A stretch of 64,000 bases of DNA from Roseibacillus persicicus (GTDB taxonomy: Bacteria > Verrucomicrobiota > Verrucomicrobiia > Verrucomicrobiales > Akkermansiaceae): positions 124,001 to 188,000 of the forward strand of contig NZ_BMXI01000012.1 in the NCBI RefSeq assembly GCF_014651675.1. Reading direction: 5' to 3'. A program made the position numbers and the translations under genes. The first letter of the stretch is position 1. Each line of letters begins with the position of its first letter. Below the pieces are notes generated by a model. It was not told the DNA's origin. It did not search any database and saw only the letters and a program-made list of their open reading frames with translations. Below, in pieces: positions 20,704 to 29,727 of the stretch.

Positions 20704-23700
20704 ATGACCCTCCCTCGCCTCCTCCGCCTCTCCGGTTCCGACACCTACAACCACACCCCCGACAAAAACTTCCTCATGATCGGGGAGCGCACGAACGTCG
20801 CGGGTTCTCCCCGCTTCCGGAAGCTCGTTCAAAACAACGATCTCGAAGCCGCCCTTGAGGTCGCCCGGCAGCAGGTAGAGAACGGCGCCAACGTGATCGA
20901 CATTTGTTTCGATGACGGTCTCATTGATGGCGTGGCGATGATGGCTCGCTTTCTCGACCTGCTGCAATCCGAACCCGATATCGCAAAGGCTCCCATCATG
21001 GTCGATTCCTCCAAATGGGAAATCATCGAGGAAGGCCTCAAGCATTTGCAGGGCAAGGGCATCGTGAATTCGATTTCGCTGAAGGAAGGCGAAGAGGTTT
21101 TCAAGAAGCATGCCCGCCACATCATGCGCTACGGCGCCGCTACCGTGGTGATGGCTTTCGACGAGAACGGGCAGGCCGCCACCTACGAGGAGAAAATCCG
21201 CATCTGCAAGCGAGCTTACGATATTCTCGTCGACGAAGTGGGCTTTCCACCCGAAGACATCATCTTCGACCCCAACATTCTAACAGTCGCCACCGGCATC
21301 GAGGAGCACAACAACTACGCCCTCGATTTCATCAACGCCACCAAGTGGATTAAGGAAAACCTGCCCTACGCCAAGGTCTCCGGCGGGGTCTCTAACATCT
21401 CTTTCTCCTTTCGGGGCAACAACCCCGTGCGGGAGGCCATGCACTCCGCGTTTCTCTATCATGCCACCCAAGCTGGAATGGATATGGGCATCGTGAACGC
21501 GGGAATGTTAGAGGTCTACGACGAGATCCCACCCCACCTCTTGAAAGCGGTCGAGGACGTCCTACTCAACCGTGACCCCGATGCCACCGAACGCCTGTTA
21601 GACCTGGCGGAAGAGTTCAAAGGCAAGGGAGGCAAGAAGATGGAAGAGGACCTTTCCTGGCGGGAGGACACCGTCGAGAAGCGTCTCGAGTATGCTCTCC
21701 TAAAAGGCATCGACAAGTTTGTCACTGAGGACACCGAGGAAGCTCTCGCGAAATACCAAAAGCCTCTCACCGTCATCGAAGGCCCCCTCATGGACGGAAT
21801 GTCCATCGTGGGTGATCTCTTTGGCGCGGGTAAAATGTTCCTTCCCCAAGTGGTCAAGTCGGCCCGGGTAATGAAGAAATCGGTGGCTTATCTCGAGCCC
21901 TTCATGGAGGCCGAAAAAGAAGCCGGCCTCATTGAGCAAGTCCGCTTGATTCAGGAAGAAAAGCCCGAACTGACCCACGAGGAGGCCCTGCGCCTCGCCG
22001 AGAAACGCAACTCTGCGGGCAAGGTCATCATGGCCACGGTAAAAGGCGATGTCCACGACATCGGAAAGAACATTGTTGGGGTGGTACTCGCCTGCAACGG
22101 CTTCGAAGTTGTCGATATGGGCGTGATGGTGCCCTGCGCAAAAATCCTCGACACCTTTGAAGAGCAGCAAGCCGATATCATCGGACTCTCCGGACTCATC
22201 ACCCCTTCCCTCGACGAAATGATCACCGTCGCCAAGGAGGCCGAGAAGCGTGGCTTTGGCGAGAGAGGCGTTCCCATTCTCATCGGAGGCGCCACCACCT
22301 CCGCAGCCCACACCGCGATCAAGATCGCCCAGCACTACAGTGGTCCGCTCGTTCACGTACTGGATGCTTCCCGCTCGGTGCCGGTCACCACCTCGCTCCT
22401 TTCCAAGGAACATCGCGATCAGTTCATCGCGGAGAACAATGCCAAGCATGAAAAGGCCCGGGCTGCTTTCATCAGCGGACCCAAGAAAGAAATGGTCTCC
22501 TTGGAAGAAGCGCAGCGGAACAAATTTGTCCCAAAATCCGGTTGGGAAAGCTACACCCCGCCCGTGCCGGAGTTTACCGGCTCGCGCACGATCAAGGAGC
22601 AATCCTTGCGCGAACTTTCGACCTACATCGACTGGACCCCCTTTTTCCATGCTTGGGAACTTCGTGGGGTATGGGACAGCGAGACCCAGACTCTCAAGAC
22701 CCGCAAGGAAGGCGCCCCCGAGGAGGCGACCAAACTCTACAACGAAGCACAGGAACTGTTAGAGGAGATTATCGCCAACAAGAGCTTCACTGCAAAAGGC
22801 ATCTACGGCTTTTTCCCGGCCCATGCCAGCGGCGACGACATCGTCCTCCCCGACCACGACACCACCTTCCACACCCTCCGCCAACAAACCAAGAAGTCGG
22901 ATAACAAACCAAACCTGGCCCTCGCGGATTATGTGAAACCTAAGGCGAAGCCGTTCGTGGGGTGGACGTCTCGTCCACCCGAACCGCGAGACCAGTCCCA
23001 ACGCGACAAGCTTCTTTCTACGGGCACCGCTTCAAACTCCCCGGACATCGTCAAAACAAAGTCAAATAGTCTTCCTCACTGGACTCAGGAAGGAGCGACC
23101 TACGCAGTCACCTTCCGACTTCACGATGCCATCCCCCAGTCCATTCTGAGAGAGTATGAAGCCGAGAAAAAACGTCTGTTGGAACTGAAGGAAAACCGGG
23201 ACTCCGACATCAGCCTTCGCGCTGAAAAGGATTTGCAGGAACTCTACGAAACTAAGATTGAGAAGACCGCCGATGAAGCCCTTGGTGAATGCTATCTGAG
23301 TAATCCCGAAATCGGAAAGATCGTCAGCGACGCCATTCTTCATTTCAACGAGGACCGCTATGACCTTGCGGCATGGTGCGTGATGCCCAACCACGTCCAC
23401 CTTCTCCTAAAACCCAAAGAGGGACACGAGCTTTCGAAGATTGTGCAAAGCCTCAAGAGCTTCACCGCGAAAGAAGCGAACAAGGTTTTGCAACGCGAAG
23501 GCACCTTTTGGTTGAGTGAGTATTACGACCACCTGATTCGCGATGCGGATGATTTCTTTAATCACCACCGTTATATCCTAAACAATCCAACCAAAGCAGG
23601 ACTGGAAGCTTGGCCTTGGATTGGAGACGGTCTCGACAGCGACCAAAGCGAAACTGGTGGACGAGACGTCCACCACACGGGCGACTATCTGGGAGGCTTT

Positions 23701-24186
23701 GTGGTTGGCATTCATGGCGCCCACGAATTGGCGGATGAGTATGAGAAGAACAACGATCCTTACCGCTCCATCATGGTGAAAGCGATTGCCGACCGACTGG
23801 CGGAGGCCTTTGCGGAGCTCCTCCACCACCGGGCTCGAATCGCGTGGGGAATCGAGCGCCCGGGTCAGCTCAATCACAACGAGCTCATCAAGGAACTCTA
23901 CCAAGGAATCCGCCCCGCTCCCGGCTATCCGGCCCAGCCCGACCACACCGAAAAGCCCATCCTCTTCAAGCTACTCAACGCCGAAGCAGAAACCGGGGTC
24001 GAGTTAACCGAGTCCAATGCCATGCACCCCGGCGCAGCCGTCTGCGGTCTCCTCTTCAGCCATCCGGAATCCCACTACTTCGTCATTTCCGAACTCCAGA
24101 AAGACCAAATCGAAGACTACGCCACACGGAAAGAGATGAGCGTGGAAGACGTCGAACGCTGGTTAGGTCCATGGCTTGGTTATTAA
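20704..24186 (+). CDS. metH: Methionine synthase C-part with in-frame RAYT transposase domain
   Basis: 1160 residues. The MetH domains are in order: folate-binding pterin domain (about 20-290, [12 protein letters not shown]), cobalamin cap and B12 domain (about 330-600, ligand His451 in DVHDIGK), and the SAM-binding activation domain (about 640-1160, [17 protein letters not shown]). The activation domain is interrupted in frame at about residues 750-992 by a REP-associated tyrosine transposase domain: [14 protein letters not shown] motif PNHVHLLL (H897, H899), candidate Tyr940/941 in [10 protein letters not shown], and [11 protein letters not shown]. Before it comes [12 protein letters not shown] and after it [10 protein letters not shown], which abut in E. 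coli MetH. Without the insert the part would be about 917 residues. No start codon precedes the RAYT core in frame, so it can only be made as a fusion. Confidence 0.93.
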   Translation: MTLPRLLRLSGSDTYNHTPDKNFLMIGERTNVAGSPRFRKLVQNNDLEAALEVARQQVENGANVIDICFDDGLIDGVAMMARFLDLLQSEPDIAKAPIMVDSSKWEIIEEGLKHLQGKGIVNSISLKEGEEVFKKHARHIMRYGAATVVMAFDENGQAATYEEKIRICKRAYDILVDEVGFPPEDIIFDPNILTVATGIEEHNNYALDFINATKWIKENLPYAKVSGGVSNISFSFRGNNPVREAMHSAFLYHATQAGMDMGIVNAGMLEVYDEIPPHLLKAVEDVLLNRDPDATERLLDLAEEFKGKGGKKMEEDLSWREDTVEKRLEYALLKGIDKFVTEDTEEALAKYQKPLTVIEGPLMDGMSIVGDLFGAGKMFLPQVVKSARVMKKSVAYLEPFMEAEKEAGLIEQVRLIQEEKPELTHEEALRLAEKRNSAGKVIMATVKGDVHDIGKNIVGVVLACNGFEVVDMGVMVPCAKILDTFEEQQADIIGLSGLITPSLDEMITVAKEAEKRGFGERGVPILIGGATTSAAHTAIKIAQHYSGPLVHVLDASRSVPVTTSLLSKEHRDQFIAENNAKHEKARAAFISGPKKEMVSLEEAQRNKFVPKSGWESYTPPVPEFTGSRTIKEQSLRELSTYIDWTPFFHAWELRGVWDSETQTLKTRKEGAPEEATKLYNEAQELLEEIIANKSFTAKGIYGFFPAHASGDDIVLPDHDTTFHTLRQQTKKSDNKPNLALADYVKPKAKPFVGWTSRPPEPRDQSQRDKLLSTGTASNSPDIVKTKSNSLPHWTQEGATYAVTFRLHDAIPQSILREYEAEKKRLLELKENRDSDISLRAEKDLQELYETKIEKTADEALGECYLSNPEIGKIVSDAILHFNEDRYDLAAWCVMPNHVHLLLKPKEGHELSKIVQSLKSFTAKEANKVLQREGTFWLSEYYDHLIRDADDFFNHHRYILNNPTKAGLEAWPWIGDGLDSDQSETGGRDVHHTGDYLGGFVVGIHGAHELADEYEKNNDPYRSIMVKAIADRLAEAFAELLHHRARIAWGIERPGQLNHNELIKELYQGIRPAPGYPAQPDHTEKPILFKLLNAEAETGVELTESNAMHPGAAVCGLLFSHPESHYFVISELQKDQIEDYATRKEMSVEDVERWLGPWLGY
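22960..22980 (+). repeat. REP hairpin, left of RAYT
   Basis: Nine-base arms GGGTGGACG and CGTCCACCC around a TCT loop, preceded by GTG. It is translated as part of the fusion protein (GWTSRPP). Confidence 0.88.
23655..23675 (-). repeat. REP hairpin, right of RAYT
   Basis: Nine-base arms TGGTGGACG and CGTCCACCA around an AGA loop, that is, the same REP as the left copy in opposite orientation. It is translated as GGRDVHH. Confidence 0.88.
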
Positions 24187-24190
24187 GATC

Positions 24191-24886
24191 ATGCTAGCTC
24201 TCTACATCGCAATGGAAGCAGAGGCGCAGGGCATCCTCGATGCTCTCGACGCTCAGCTGTTGCCCCAGCAACCCATCATCGGGACCTACTATCAGGCCGG
24301 GGATATTCTCATTGCAACCTCTGGCAAAGACCTCGCGACCGGAGTCGATTGCGTCGGAACCGAGCCTGCGGGGATCGTGGCCAATGACCTCATTGTCCAT
24401 CACGGAGTCACCCAACTTTTCAATGCCGGAACCTGTGGCGCGCACTCCTCATTGGAAGCTCAAATCGCGGAGGCTTTCCTAGTCTCGCCCACCATCTTTT
24501 CCCACGACCACCGCATCCCGCTCCCGCGCTTTGAAGAATTCGGGATGGGTGCCCATCCGATGCCTGAAGTGGTTCCCCCCTTGGCCAAAAAGCTTGGTCT
24601 GCGGACCGCGATTCTTTCCTCGGGCAATTCCCTCGATCACACCGAACGCGATCTGGAAATCTTCCTCGCGAACGGGGCCCGAATCAAGGACATGGAAGGC
24701 TCCGCCCTCGCCTGGGTCTGCCGCCAACATGACATTCCCCTCACCTGCCTCAAGGTCGTCACCGACATCTTCGACCTCCCTCATCCCGCCGCCGAGCAGT
24801 TCAACGCCAATCTCGCGCAGGCTGCAGAGAGCGTGACTGCTGTGACCTTGAGAACCCTGCAGGAATGGGGACTTTTCGACAACTAA
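24191..24886 (+). CDS. 5'-methylthioadenosine/S-adenosylhomocysteine nucleosidase-like protein
   Basis: 231 residues from the ATG at 24191, five bases after the metH stop. The start MLALYIAMEAEAQGIL and the motifs LFNAGTCGAHS (about 80-90), DMEGSALAWVC (about 167-177) and VVTDIFDLP (about 188-196) are those of the PNP/UDP phosphorylase fold as used by MTA/SAH nucleosidases; the DMEGSA motif normally binds the ribose and the later Asp acts in catalysis. It would cleave SAH or MTA to adenine and a thioribose, recycling the product of SAM-dependent methylation, which fits its place behind methionine synthase. The substrate preference cannot be told from sequence. Confidence 0.85.
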   Translation: MLALYIAMEAEAQGILDALDAQLLPQQPIIGTYYQAGDILIATSGKDLATGVDCVGTEPAGIVANDLIVHHGVTQLFNAGTCGAHSSLEAQIAEAFLVSPTIFSHDHRIPLPRFEEFGMGAHPMPEVVPPLAKKLGLRTAILSSGNSLDHTERDLEIFLANGARIKDMEGSALAWVCRQHDIPLTCLKVVTDIFDLPHPAAEQFNANLAQAAESVTAVTLRTLQEWGLFDN

Positions 24887-24900
24887 CTAGTCGTCGTTCC

Positions 24901-25248
24901 CTATTTGCTCGAGGCCTCAGCCATCTTTCGCCGCGTCGCCTGCGCCAACTCCTTGGTAGTCACCGACCAAGGGGAAAACTCAGGTAAACGGCCCGCCTCG
25001 GCCTCATTCTCCAGCGCCTCAAATTGCTCACCCAAGGCCACGAATCCACACATCTTGGCAGCTCCCTTCAAGCGGTGGGCTTCCTCCCGAACCGCGCCTG
25101 AATCCCCCGACGCAAAGTGGGGTGACATTCCTTCAAGGGTTTCATCCAAGGAATCGAGGTAGTCATCGAGAATCTCCTTCACTTCGGCACACGCGAGTCC
25201 ACCCAGCATTTCGATTTGCTGGAAATCAACTGTTAACTTCTCTTCCAT
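24901..25248 (-). CDS. HPt phosphotransfer protein
   Basis: 115 residues, a single Hpt domain. The phosphorylatable histidine is H58 in EEAHRLKGAAKMCGF, with the typical helical bundle around it. Hpt proteins pass a phosphoryl group between the receiver domain of a hybrid kinase and a separate response regulator in the cytosol. The gene is divergent from the sigma-54 regulator at 25305 and close to the hybrid kinase at 27212, so all pieces of a four-step phosphorelay are together. The partner assignment is inferred from position. Confidence 0.85.
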   Translation of the reverse strand: MEEKLTVDFQQIEMLGGLACAEVKEILDDYLDSLDETLEGMSPHFASGDSGAVREEAHRLKGAAKMCGFVALGEQFEALENEAEAGRLPEFSPWSVTTKELAQATRRKMAEASSK

Positions 25249-25304
25249 TTTCGTTTAATCTGGAGTTAATTGGTTTTTACAGATAATCAAGCATTGTTTA
25301 AAAC

Positions 25305-26666
25305 GTGTCCGCTGACCTCATAATCGTAGAAGACGAAGATATCACCCGCCGCCTCTTGGAGCTGAAGGCGAAGGATTTTGGTTTTCGCCCCGTCTCCTTT
25401 GAATCCGCAGAAGAAGCGCTCGGCTTCATTAACGATGAGATCAAAGTCATCCTTCTCGATCTTCGCCTTCCGGGGATGTCAGGATTTGGTCTCTTGGAAA
25501 CCTTGGGAAAGGAACATCCCGGCCTCCCTTCCGTTGTTCTAACTGCCGCCAACAAGGCCGAAGACGCGGTCAAGGCGATGAAACTCGGAGCCTTCGATTA
25601 CCTCACCAAGCCCTTCGATCCAGGCGAACTCTTTGAATGCCTGAGAATGGCAACCCGGCTGCGCGAGGTTCACCGCGAGAACGACGCTCTCCGGGAGTCA
25701 ATCGCCACGCCGGTCACGAATGATGGCTTCGTGGCGGAAGCTGAAGTCAGCAAGGCGATGCTGGGGCGGGCAGAGCGCGTGGCGGTCTTGGACTCGACCA
25801 TTCTACTCACTGGGGAAAGCGGCTCGGGAAAAGGAGCACTCGCACGACACATCCATGGCCTGAGCAAGCGCTCAGAAAAACCCTTCGTGACCGTGAGCTG
25901 TCCAGCCCTCCCGCGCGAATTGTTAGAGAGTGAGCTCTTTGGGCATGAGAAGGGAGCTTTCACAGGTGCTCTCAAACGCCGAATTGGTAAAATCGAGTCG
26001 GCCCGAGGTGGGACGCTCTTTCTGGATGAGATTGGCGACCTGCCCCTCGACCTCCAGCCGAAGCTCCTCAATGTACTGCAAGACCGCCGCTATCAACGAG
26101 TCGGCAGCGAAGAATGGTTGGACTCGGACTTTCGCCTCATCGCCGCTACCAACATCGACTTTGAGGAAAAAATCGAAAGCGGTGAGTTCCGGGAAGATCT
26201 CTACTACCGTCTCAGTGTCATCCCCCTCGAGCTGCCTCCCCTGCGAGAACGCCCCGCAGATATTCCCCCTTTGGTAGAGCGCAGTCTTTCACGCATCTCC
26301 AAGCAACGTGGGGGCGCTGCCTTGAAAGTGGAATCCGCCGCGATGAAAGCGCTCACCAACTTTCGCTGGCCCGGCAATGTGCGGCAACTGGAAAACATTC
26401 TGGAACGTTCGAGCGCCTTTTGCGAGGGCCAGACGATTCGGCTGACAGACCTTCCTCCGTCCTTTCGAAAGCAGAACGAGGAGAAGAAGCAAAGCAATCT
26501 CCCCAAAGGGCTGGCGGGCTTGACCCTGTCACAAATCGAAGCAGAAGCAATTCGCCAGACCTTGGAAGCATGTCAGGGAAACAAGTCTGAAGCAGCCCGC
26601 CGACTTGGCATTGCGGAGAAGACTATCTATAACAAGATGAGTCGGCACAATATCGACATTAGCTAA
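25305..26666 (+). CDS. NtrC-family sigma-54 response regulator
   Basis: 453 residues from a GTG. The receiver domain has D10/E11, phosphoacceptor D52 (LLDLRLPGMSG) and K102 (YLTKPFDPG). The AAA+ domain has Walker A GESGSGKG (170-177) and the sigma-54 contact loop GAFTGA (217-222), Walker B LFLDEIGDL near 240, and the arginine region FREDLYYRLSV. The C-terminus has a Fis-type helix-turn-helix (LEACQGNKSEAARRLGIAEKTIYNKM). It activates RpoN promoters when phosphorylated. It is followed by H-NOX after nine bases, so it is the first gene of that operon. Confidence 0.95.
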   Translation: MSADLIIVEDEDITRRLLELKAKDFGFRPVSFESAEEALGFINDEIKVILLDLRLPGMSGFGLLETLGKEHPGLPSVVLTAANKAEDAVKAMKLGAFDYLTKPFDPGELFECLRMATRLREVHRENDALRESIATPVTNDGFVAEAEVSKAMLGRAERVAVLDSTILLTGESGSGKGALARHIHGLSKRSEKPFVTVSCPALPRELLESELFGHEKGAFTGALKRRIGKIESARGGTLFLDEIGDLPLDLQPKLLNVLQDRRYQRVGSEEWLDSDFRLIAATNIDFEEKIESGEFREDLYYRLSVIPLELPPLRERPADIPPLVERSLSRISKQRGGAALKVESAAMKALTNFRWPGNVRQLENILERSSAFCEGQTIRLTDLPPSFRKQNEEKKQSNLPKGLAGLTLSQIEAEAIRQTLEACQGNKSEAARRLGIAEKTIYNKMSRHNIDIS

Positions 26667-26675
26667 ACAGAACTT

Positions 26676-27209
26676 ATGAAAGGCATCATTTTTACCGAGT
26701 TTCTCTCCTTGGTCGAAGACCAGTGGGATGAAGATATGGTGGACGACATCATCGACGCATGCGAGCTCCCTTCCGGCGGGGCTTACACCAGCGTTGGCAC
26801 CTACAACCACACCGAGATTGTTAACCTCGTCATCGCGCTTTCCGAGAAATCAGGCGTCCCGGTTCCTCAACTACTCAATATCTACGGCAAGCATCTATTC
26901 GGGCGCCTCGCCCACCACTACCCTCACTTCATTGACCAGTCCCTGTCTTTGCTCGAATTTTTGGAAGGAGTTGAGCGCTACATCCATGTGGAAGTGAAGA
27001 AACTCTATCCCGATGCCGAGCTCCCCAGCTTCGAAACCAAACGCTTGGGCCCGAACAAGCTGGAGATGATCTATCGCTCGAGCCGCCACCTCGACGACGT
27101 CTGCCACGGCTTGATGGAAGGGAGTATGGAATACTTCAAGGCCAAGGGAACCATCACCCGCGAACCGCTTGAGGACGGCACCAAGTTCATCATCGACCTC
27201 ACTGAATAA
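26676..27209 (+). CDS. H-NOX (haem nitric oxide/oxygen binding) sensor
   Basis: 177 residues, the usual size. The start MKGIIFTEFLSLVED is typical. The proximal haem ligand is H104 (RYIHVEVKKLYPDAELP) and the porphyrin-propionate motif YxSxR is Y133-S135-R137 (IYRSSR). No distal-pocket Tyr can be assigned with confidence, so binding of NO in preference to O2 is likely but not shown. In other bacteria the NO-bound form inhibits a partner histidine kinase encoded next door; here the hybrid kinase begins two bases after its stop. Confidence 0.93.
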   Translation: MKGIIFTEFLSLVEDQWDEDMVDDIIDACELPSGGAYTSVGTYNHTEIVNLVIALSEKSGVPVPQLLNIYGKHLFGRLAHHYPHFIDQSLSLLEFLEGVERYIHVEVKKLYPDAELPSFETKRLGPNKLEMIYRSSRHLDDVCHGLMEGSMEYFKAKGTITREPLEDGTKFIIDLTE

Positions 27210-27211
27210 CC

Positions 27212-29701
27212 ATGAGCAGCCAAGCCGAGCGGTTGGTGAAACGGCAGCTTCGAGAGAAGACCGCCCGTCTGGAAGCGGAACGGCTTCTTGAGGAAAAGAG
27301 CCTCGAACTCTTTGAAGCCAATCAGGCTCTGGAGGAAACACTGCGCATCCAACGCAAGGCTTTGGACACCTATCAAACGGTAATGACCGCACTGGCCGAC
27401 GTCGTCCTCGGTCTCCGCGGCAATCATCAATCCAACATCCACAGCCTGCTGGAGACTGCGGGTCAACTCACCGGAGCCCACTGCGGATGTTATGCGCTCA
27501 CCGACGAGGACCGGTTGGTGACGGAAAAGATTTTCTGGATGCCCGAAGGGACCCCCGATTCCATTGATGAGAATTGCTTGGCTCAGGTCCTTCTTCAAAT
27601 TCCTTCCACCGAGGGCTTTTCCTTTCTCCGATTTGACGGCCACTCCTTTATGGCGGCCCCCATTCTCGATGGAGAGCTCCAGATCGGTTTCATCATCTTT
27701 TCCTTTCCCGGTGAATCAGAGGCAAATGAGCTCTGCCGGGCGATTCTGGAACTCATCGCCCACGCGATTGGTGTCGAAGAGCTCAAAAACCGAACAGGGA
27801 AAGAACGGGAAGCCAGCGAACAGAAATACCGTGAGCTTTTCCACGCTTCGGTCGACGGCATTGTTATCCACGACATGCGGGGTCGGGTAACGGAAGCCAG
27901 CGACAGCGCGGTTGCCATGCTGGGTTATACTAGGGAGGCCCTGCGAAAGCTGAAGATCCCCCGCCTCTTCACCCTCGATTCCAAGGACATTACCAGCGTC
28001 GCCTTTCGTCAGGTGAAAACAAGCGGTCGCTGTCGCTACGAGGCACACCTCATGCGCTCCGACGGGTCTACCTTCCCCGCTGAAATCGTCGGCAGCCTAT
28101 TCCACATCAACGGCAAGCCGCACGTCCACGGAATCATCCGTGACGTCTCCAGCCGACGGGAAGCCCAAGTGGCGGCGATCGAAAGAGAGCGCAAGTTCAG
28201 GGCTGTCTTCGAGTCATCTCTCGACGGCATCATCCTGCACGACATGAGCGGCCAGATCCTCGACGTGAATTCCACTCTCGCAAGATTGGTCGACCGCGAA
28301 CGGGAAGAGTTTTTAAAGATGGAGCTCTGCCAGCTCTACCCGCCCGACGCCCTCCCCGTCTTTCGCACCGCGATCAAAACAGTCCGCAACCAAGGCAAGC
28401 ATCGCTTCGAAATTCCCTTCCTCCGGGCAAATGGCTCCAAATTTCTTGCCGAAGTCTCCTGCAGTAGCTTCGAGCTGGGCAACCAAACTCTGGTGCAAGG
28501 TATCGTGAGGGACATCACCGAGAAGCGGAGGAAGGAAGAGGAGATCCGCATGGCCAAGGAGGAAGCCGAGCGAGCAAACAAATCGAAATCTCTCTTCCTC
28601 GCCACCATGAGTCACGAGATCCGCACTCCTCTCAATGGCATCATCGGCTTTGCGGAACTTCTCGCGGCGGAAGACCTTCCGCCCAATGCTTCGGATTCGG
28701 TGGCCATGATTCAGCGCAGCGGCGACCTACTGTTAGGCTTGATCACCGATCTCTTGGATCTCTCCAAGATTGAAAGCGATGGCTTGGTCCTGAGTGACAG
28801 CGACTACAATCTCCGGCAAACCATCAACGACATCCTCTCCGCACAAGGCAAAGTAGCCAAAGAGAAAGGGATTGAGCTGAAAGCCAATCTTCCTAACAAC
28901 TTGCCCGACCTGGTCACCGGCGACGCCCTTCGCGTTCGCCAGGTCATCTCCAACCTGGTCGGCAACGCGGTAAAGTTTACTGAAGTGGGTTCAGTGGAAC
29001 TCATTCTGACCATCCGTCACACGAAACTTCACTTTGAAATCGTCGATACCGGTCCTGGTTTCCCCAACGAAGTCGCGGAGCTGCTTTTCGAAAATTTCTT
29101 TCAGGTGGACCAGGCCACCACCAAGAACCACGGTGGAGCGGGCCTTGGTCTGGCTATTTGCCGAAAGCTGGTCAATCAGATGGGTGGCAGCATCAAGGCC
29201 AGTTCCACTCCGGGGGTTGGCTCCCGCTTCAGCTTCAATCTCCCGCTCCGGGTTCCTGCCGAGGAGTCTCAAAATCTTCAAAGCGGCAATCCTCTCGAGG
29301 CCTTTCGCCCTGTCCAAGGCGTGCGCCTTCTGGTGGCCGAAGACCAAAAGATCAACGCGCGCTTGCTGGGCCTCATGTTAGACAAAGCCCGGATCAAATA
29401 CGACCTCGTGAACGATGGACAGGAAGCACTGGAGCAATTGGCGACCGAACGCCGGTATGACGCCGTCCTGATGGATGTGCGAATGCCCCGGATGGACGGA
29501 CTGGAGGCCACCCGTAGGATTCGCAAAGGCGAAGCTGGCGATACGACCTCCGAAATCCCCATCGTCGCGGTTACCGCCAACGCGATGGACGAGGATCACG
29601 AAAACTGTGTGGCAGCAGGAATGACTCACTTCCTTTCCAAGCCGATTCGTACCGAGCTCCTCGTCGATTGTCTCGTGGATATGGGATTGGGCCACTATTA
29701 A
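27212..29701 (+). CDS. H-NOX-associated hybrid sensor histidine kinase
   Basis: 829 residues, no membrane segment. A coiled-coil start (about 5-55) leads to a GAF-like region (about 60-185), then two PAS domains (about 200-320 and 325-445), a HisKA domain with H468 ([12 protein letters not shown]), an HATPase domain ([26 protein letters not shown]), and a C-terminal receiver with D755 ([12 protein letters not shown]). The soluble nature and the adjacent H-NOX gene indicate control by H-NOX in the cytosol. As a hybrid kinase it needs an HPt to pass the phosphoryl group on; one is encoded at 24901. It is convergent with the efflux gene. Confidence 0.93.
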   Translation: MSSQAERLVKRQLREKTARLEAERLLEEKSLELFEANQALEETLRIQRKALDTYQTVMTALADVVLGLRGNHQSNIHSLLETAGQLTGAHCGCYALTDEDRLVTEKIFWMPEGTPDSIDENCLAQVLLQIPSTEGFSFLRFDGHSFMAAPILDGELQIGFIIFSFPGESEANELCRAILELIAHAIGVEELKNRTGKEREASEQKYRELFHASVDGIVIHDMRGRVTEASDSAVAMLGYTREALRKLKIPRLFTLDSKDITSVAFRQVKTSGRCRYEAHLMRSDGSTFPAEIVGSLFHINGKPHVHGIIRDVSSRREAQVAAIERERKFRAVFESSLDGIILHDMSGQILDVNSTLARLVDREREEFLKMELCQLYPPDALPVFRTAIKTVRNQGKHRFEIPFLRANGSKFLAEVSCSSFELGNQTLVQGIVRDITEKRRKEEEIRMAKEEAERANKSKSLFLATMSHEIRTPLNGIIGFAELLAAEDLPPNASDSVAMIQRSGDLLLGLITDLLDLSKIESDGLVLSDSDYNLRQTINDILSAQGKVAKEKGIELKANLPNNLPDLVTGDALRVRQVISNLVGNAVKFTEVGSVELILTIRHTKLHFEIVDTGPGFPNEVAELLFENFFQVDQATTKNHGGAGLGLAICRKLVNQMGGSIKASSTPGVGSRFSFNLPLRVPAEESQNLQSGNPLEAFRPVQGVRLLVAEDQKINARLLGLMLDKARIKYDLVNDGQEALEQLATERRYDAVLMDVRMPRMDGLEATRRIRKGEAGDTTSEIPIVAVTANAMDEDHENCVAAGMTHFLSKPIRTELLVDCLVDMGLGHY

Positions 29702-29727
29702 AGGCTCGATTCCTCAATCCGCCGCCA

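Larger units (their letters stand above)
22951..23682 (+). mobile_element. RAYT/REP element inserted in metH
   Basis: About 730 bases, entirely in frame with metH, from the left REP hairpin to the right REP hairpin, encoding one Y1/HUH transposase domain of the REP-associated tyrosine transposase family. The exact ends are inferred from where MetH homology stops and resumes. Confidence 0.8.

Noticed and set aside
21700-22650. 316-codon minus-strand open frame over metH
   Set aside because: Antisense shadow of the cobalamin-binding domain.
22951-23682. Intein as explanation for the MetH insert
   Set aside because: No N-terminal Cys/Ser splice junction with block A/B motifs and no His-Asn at the end. 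The insert instead has RAYT motifs and REP ends.
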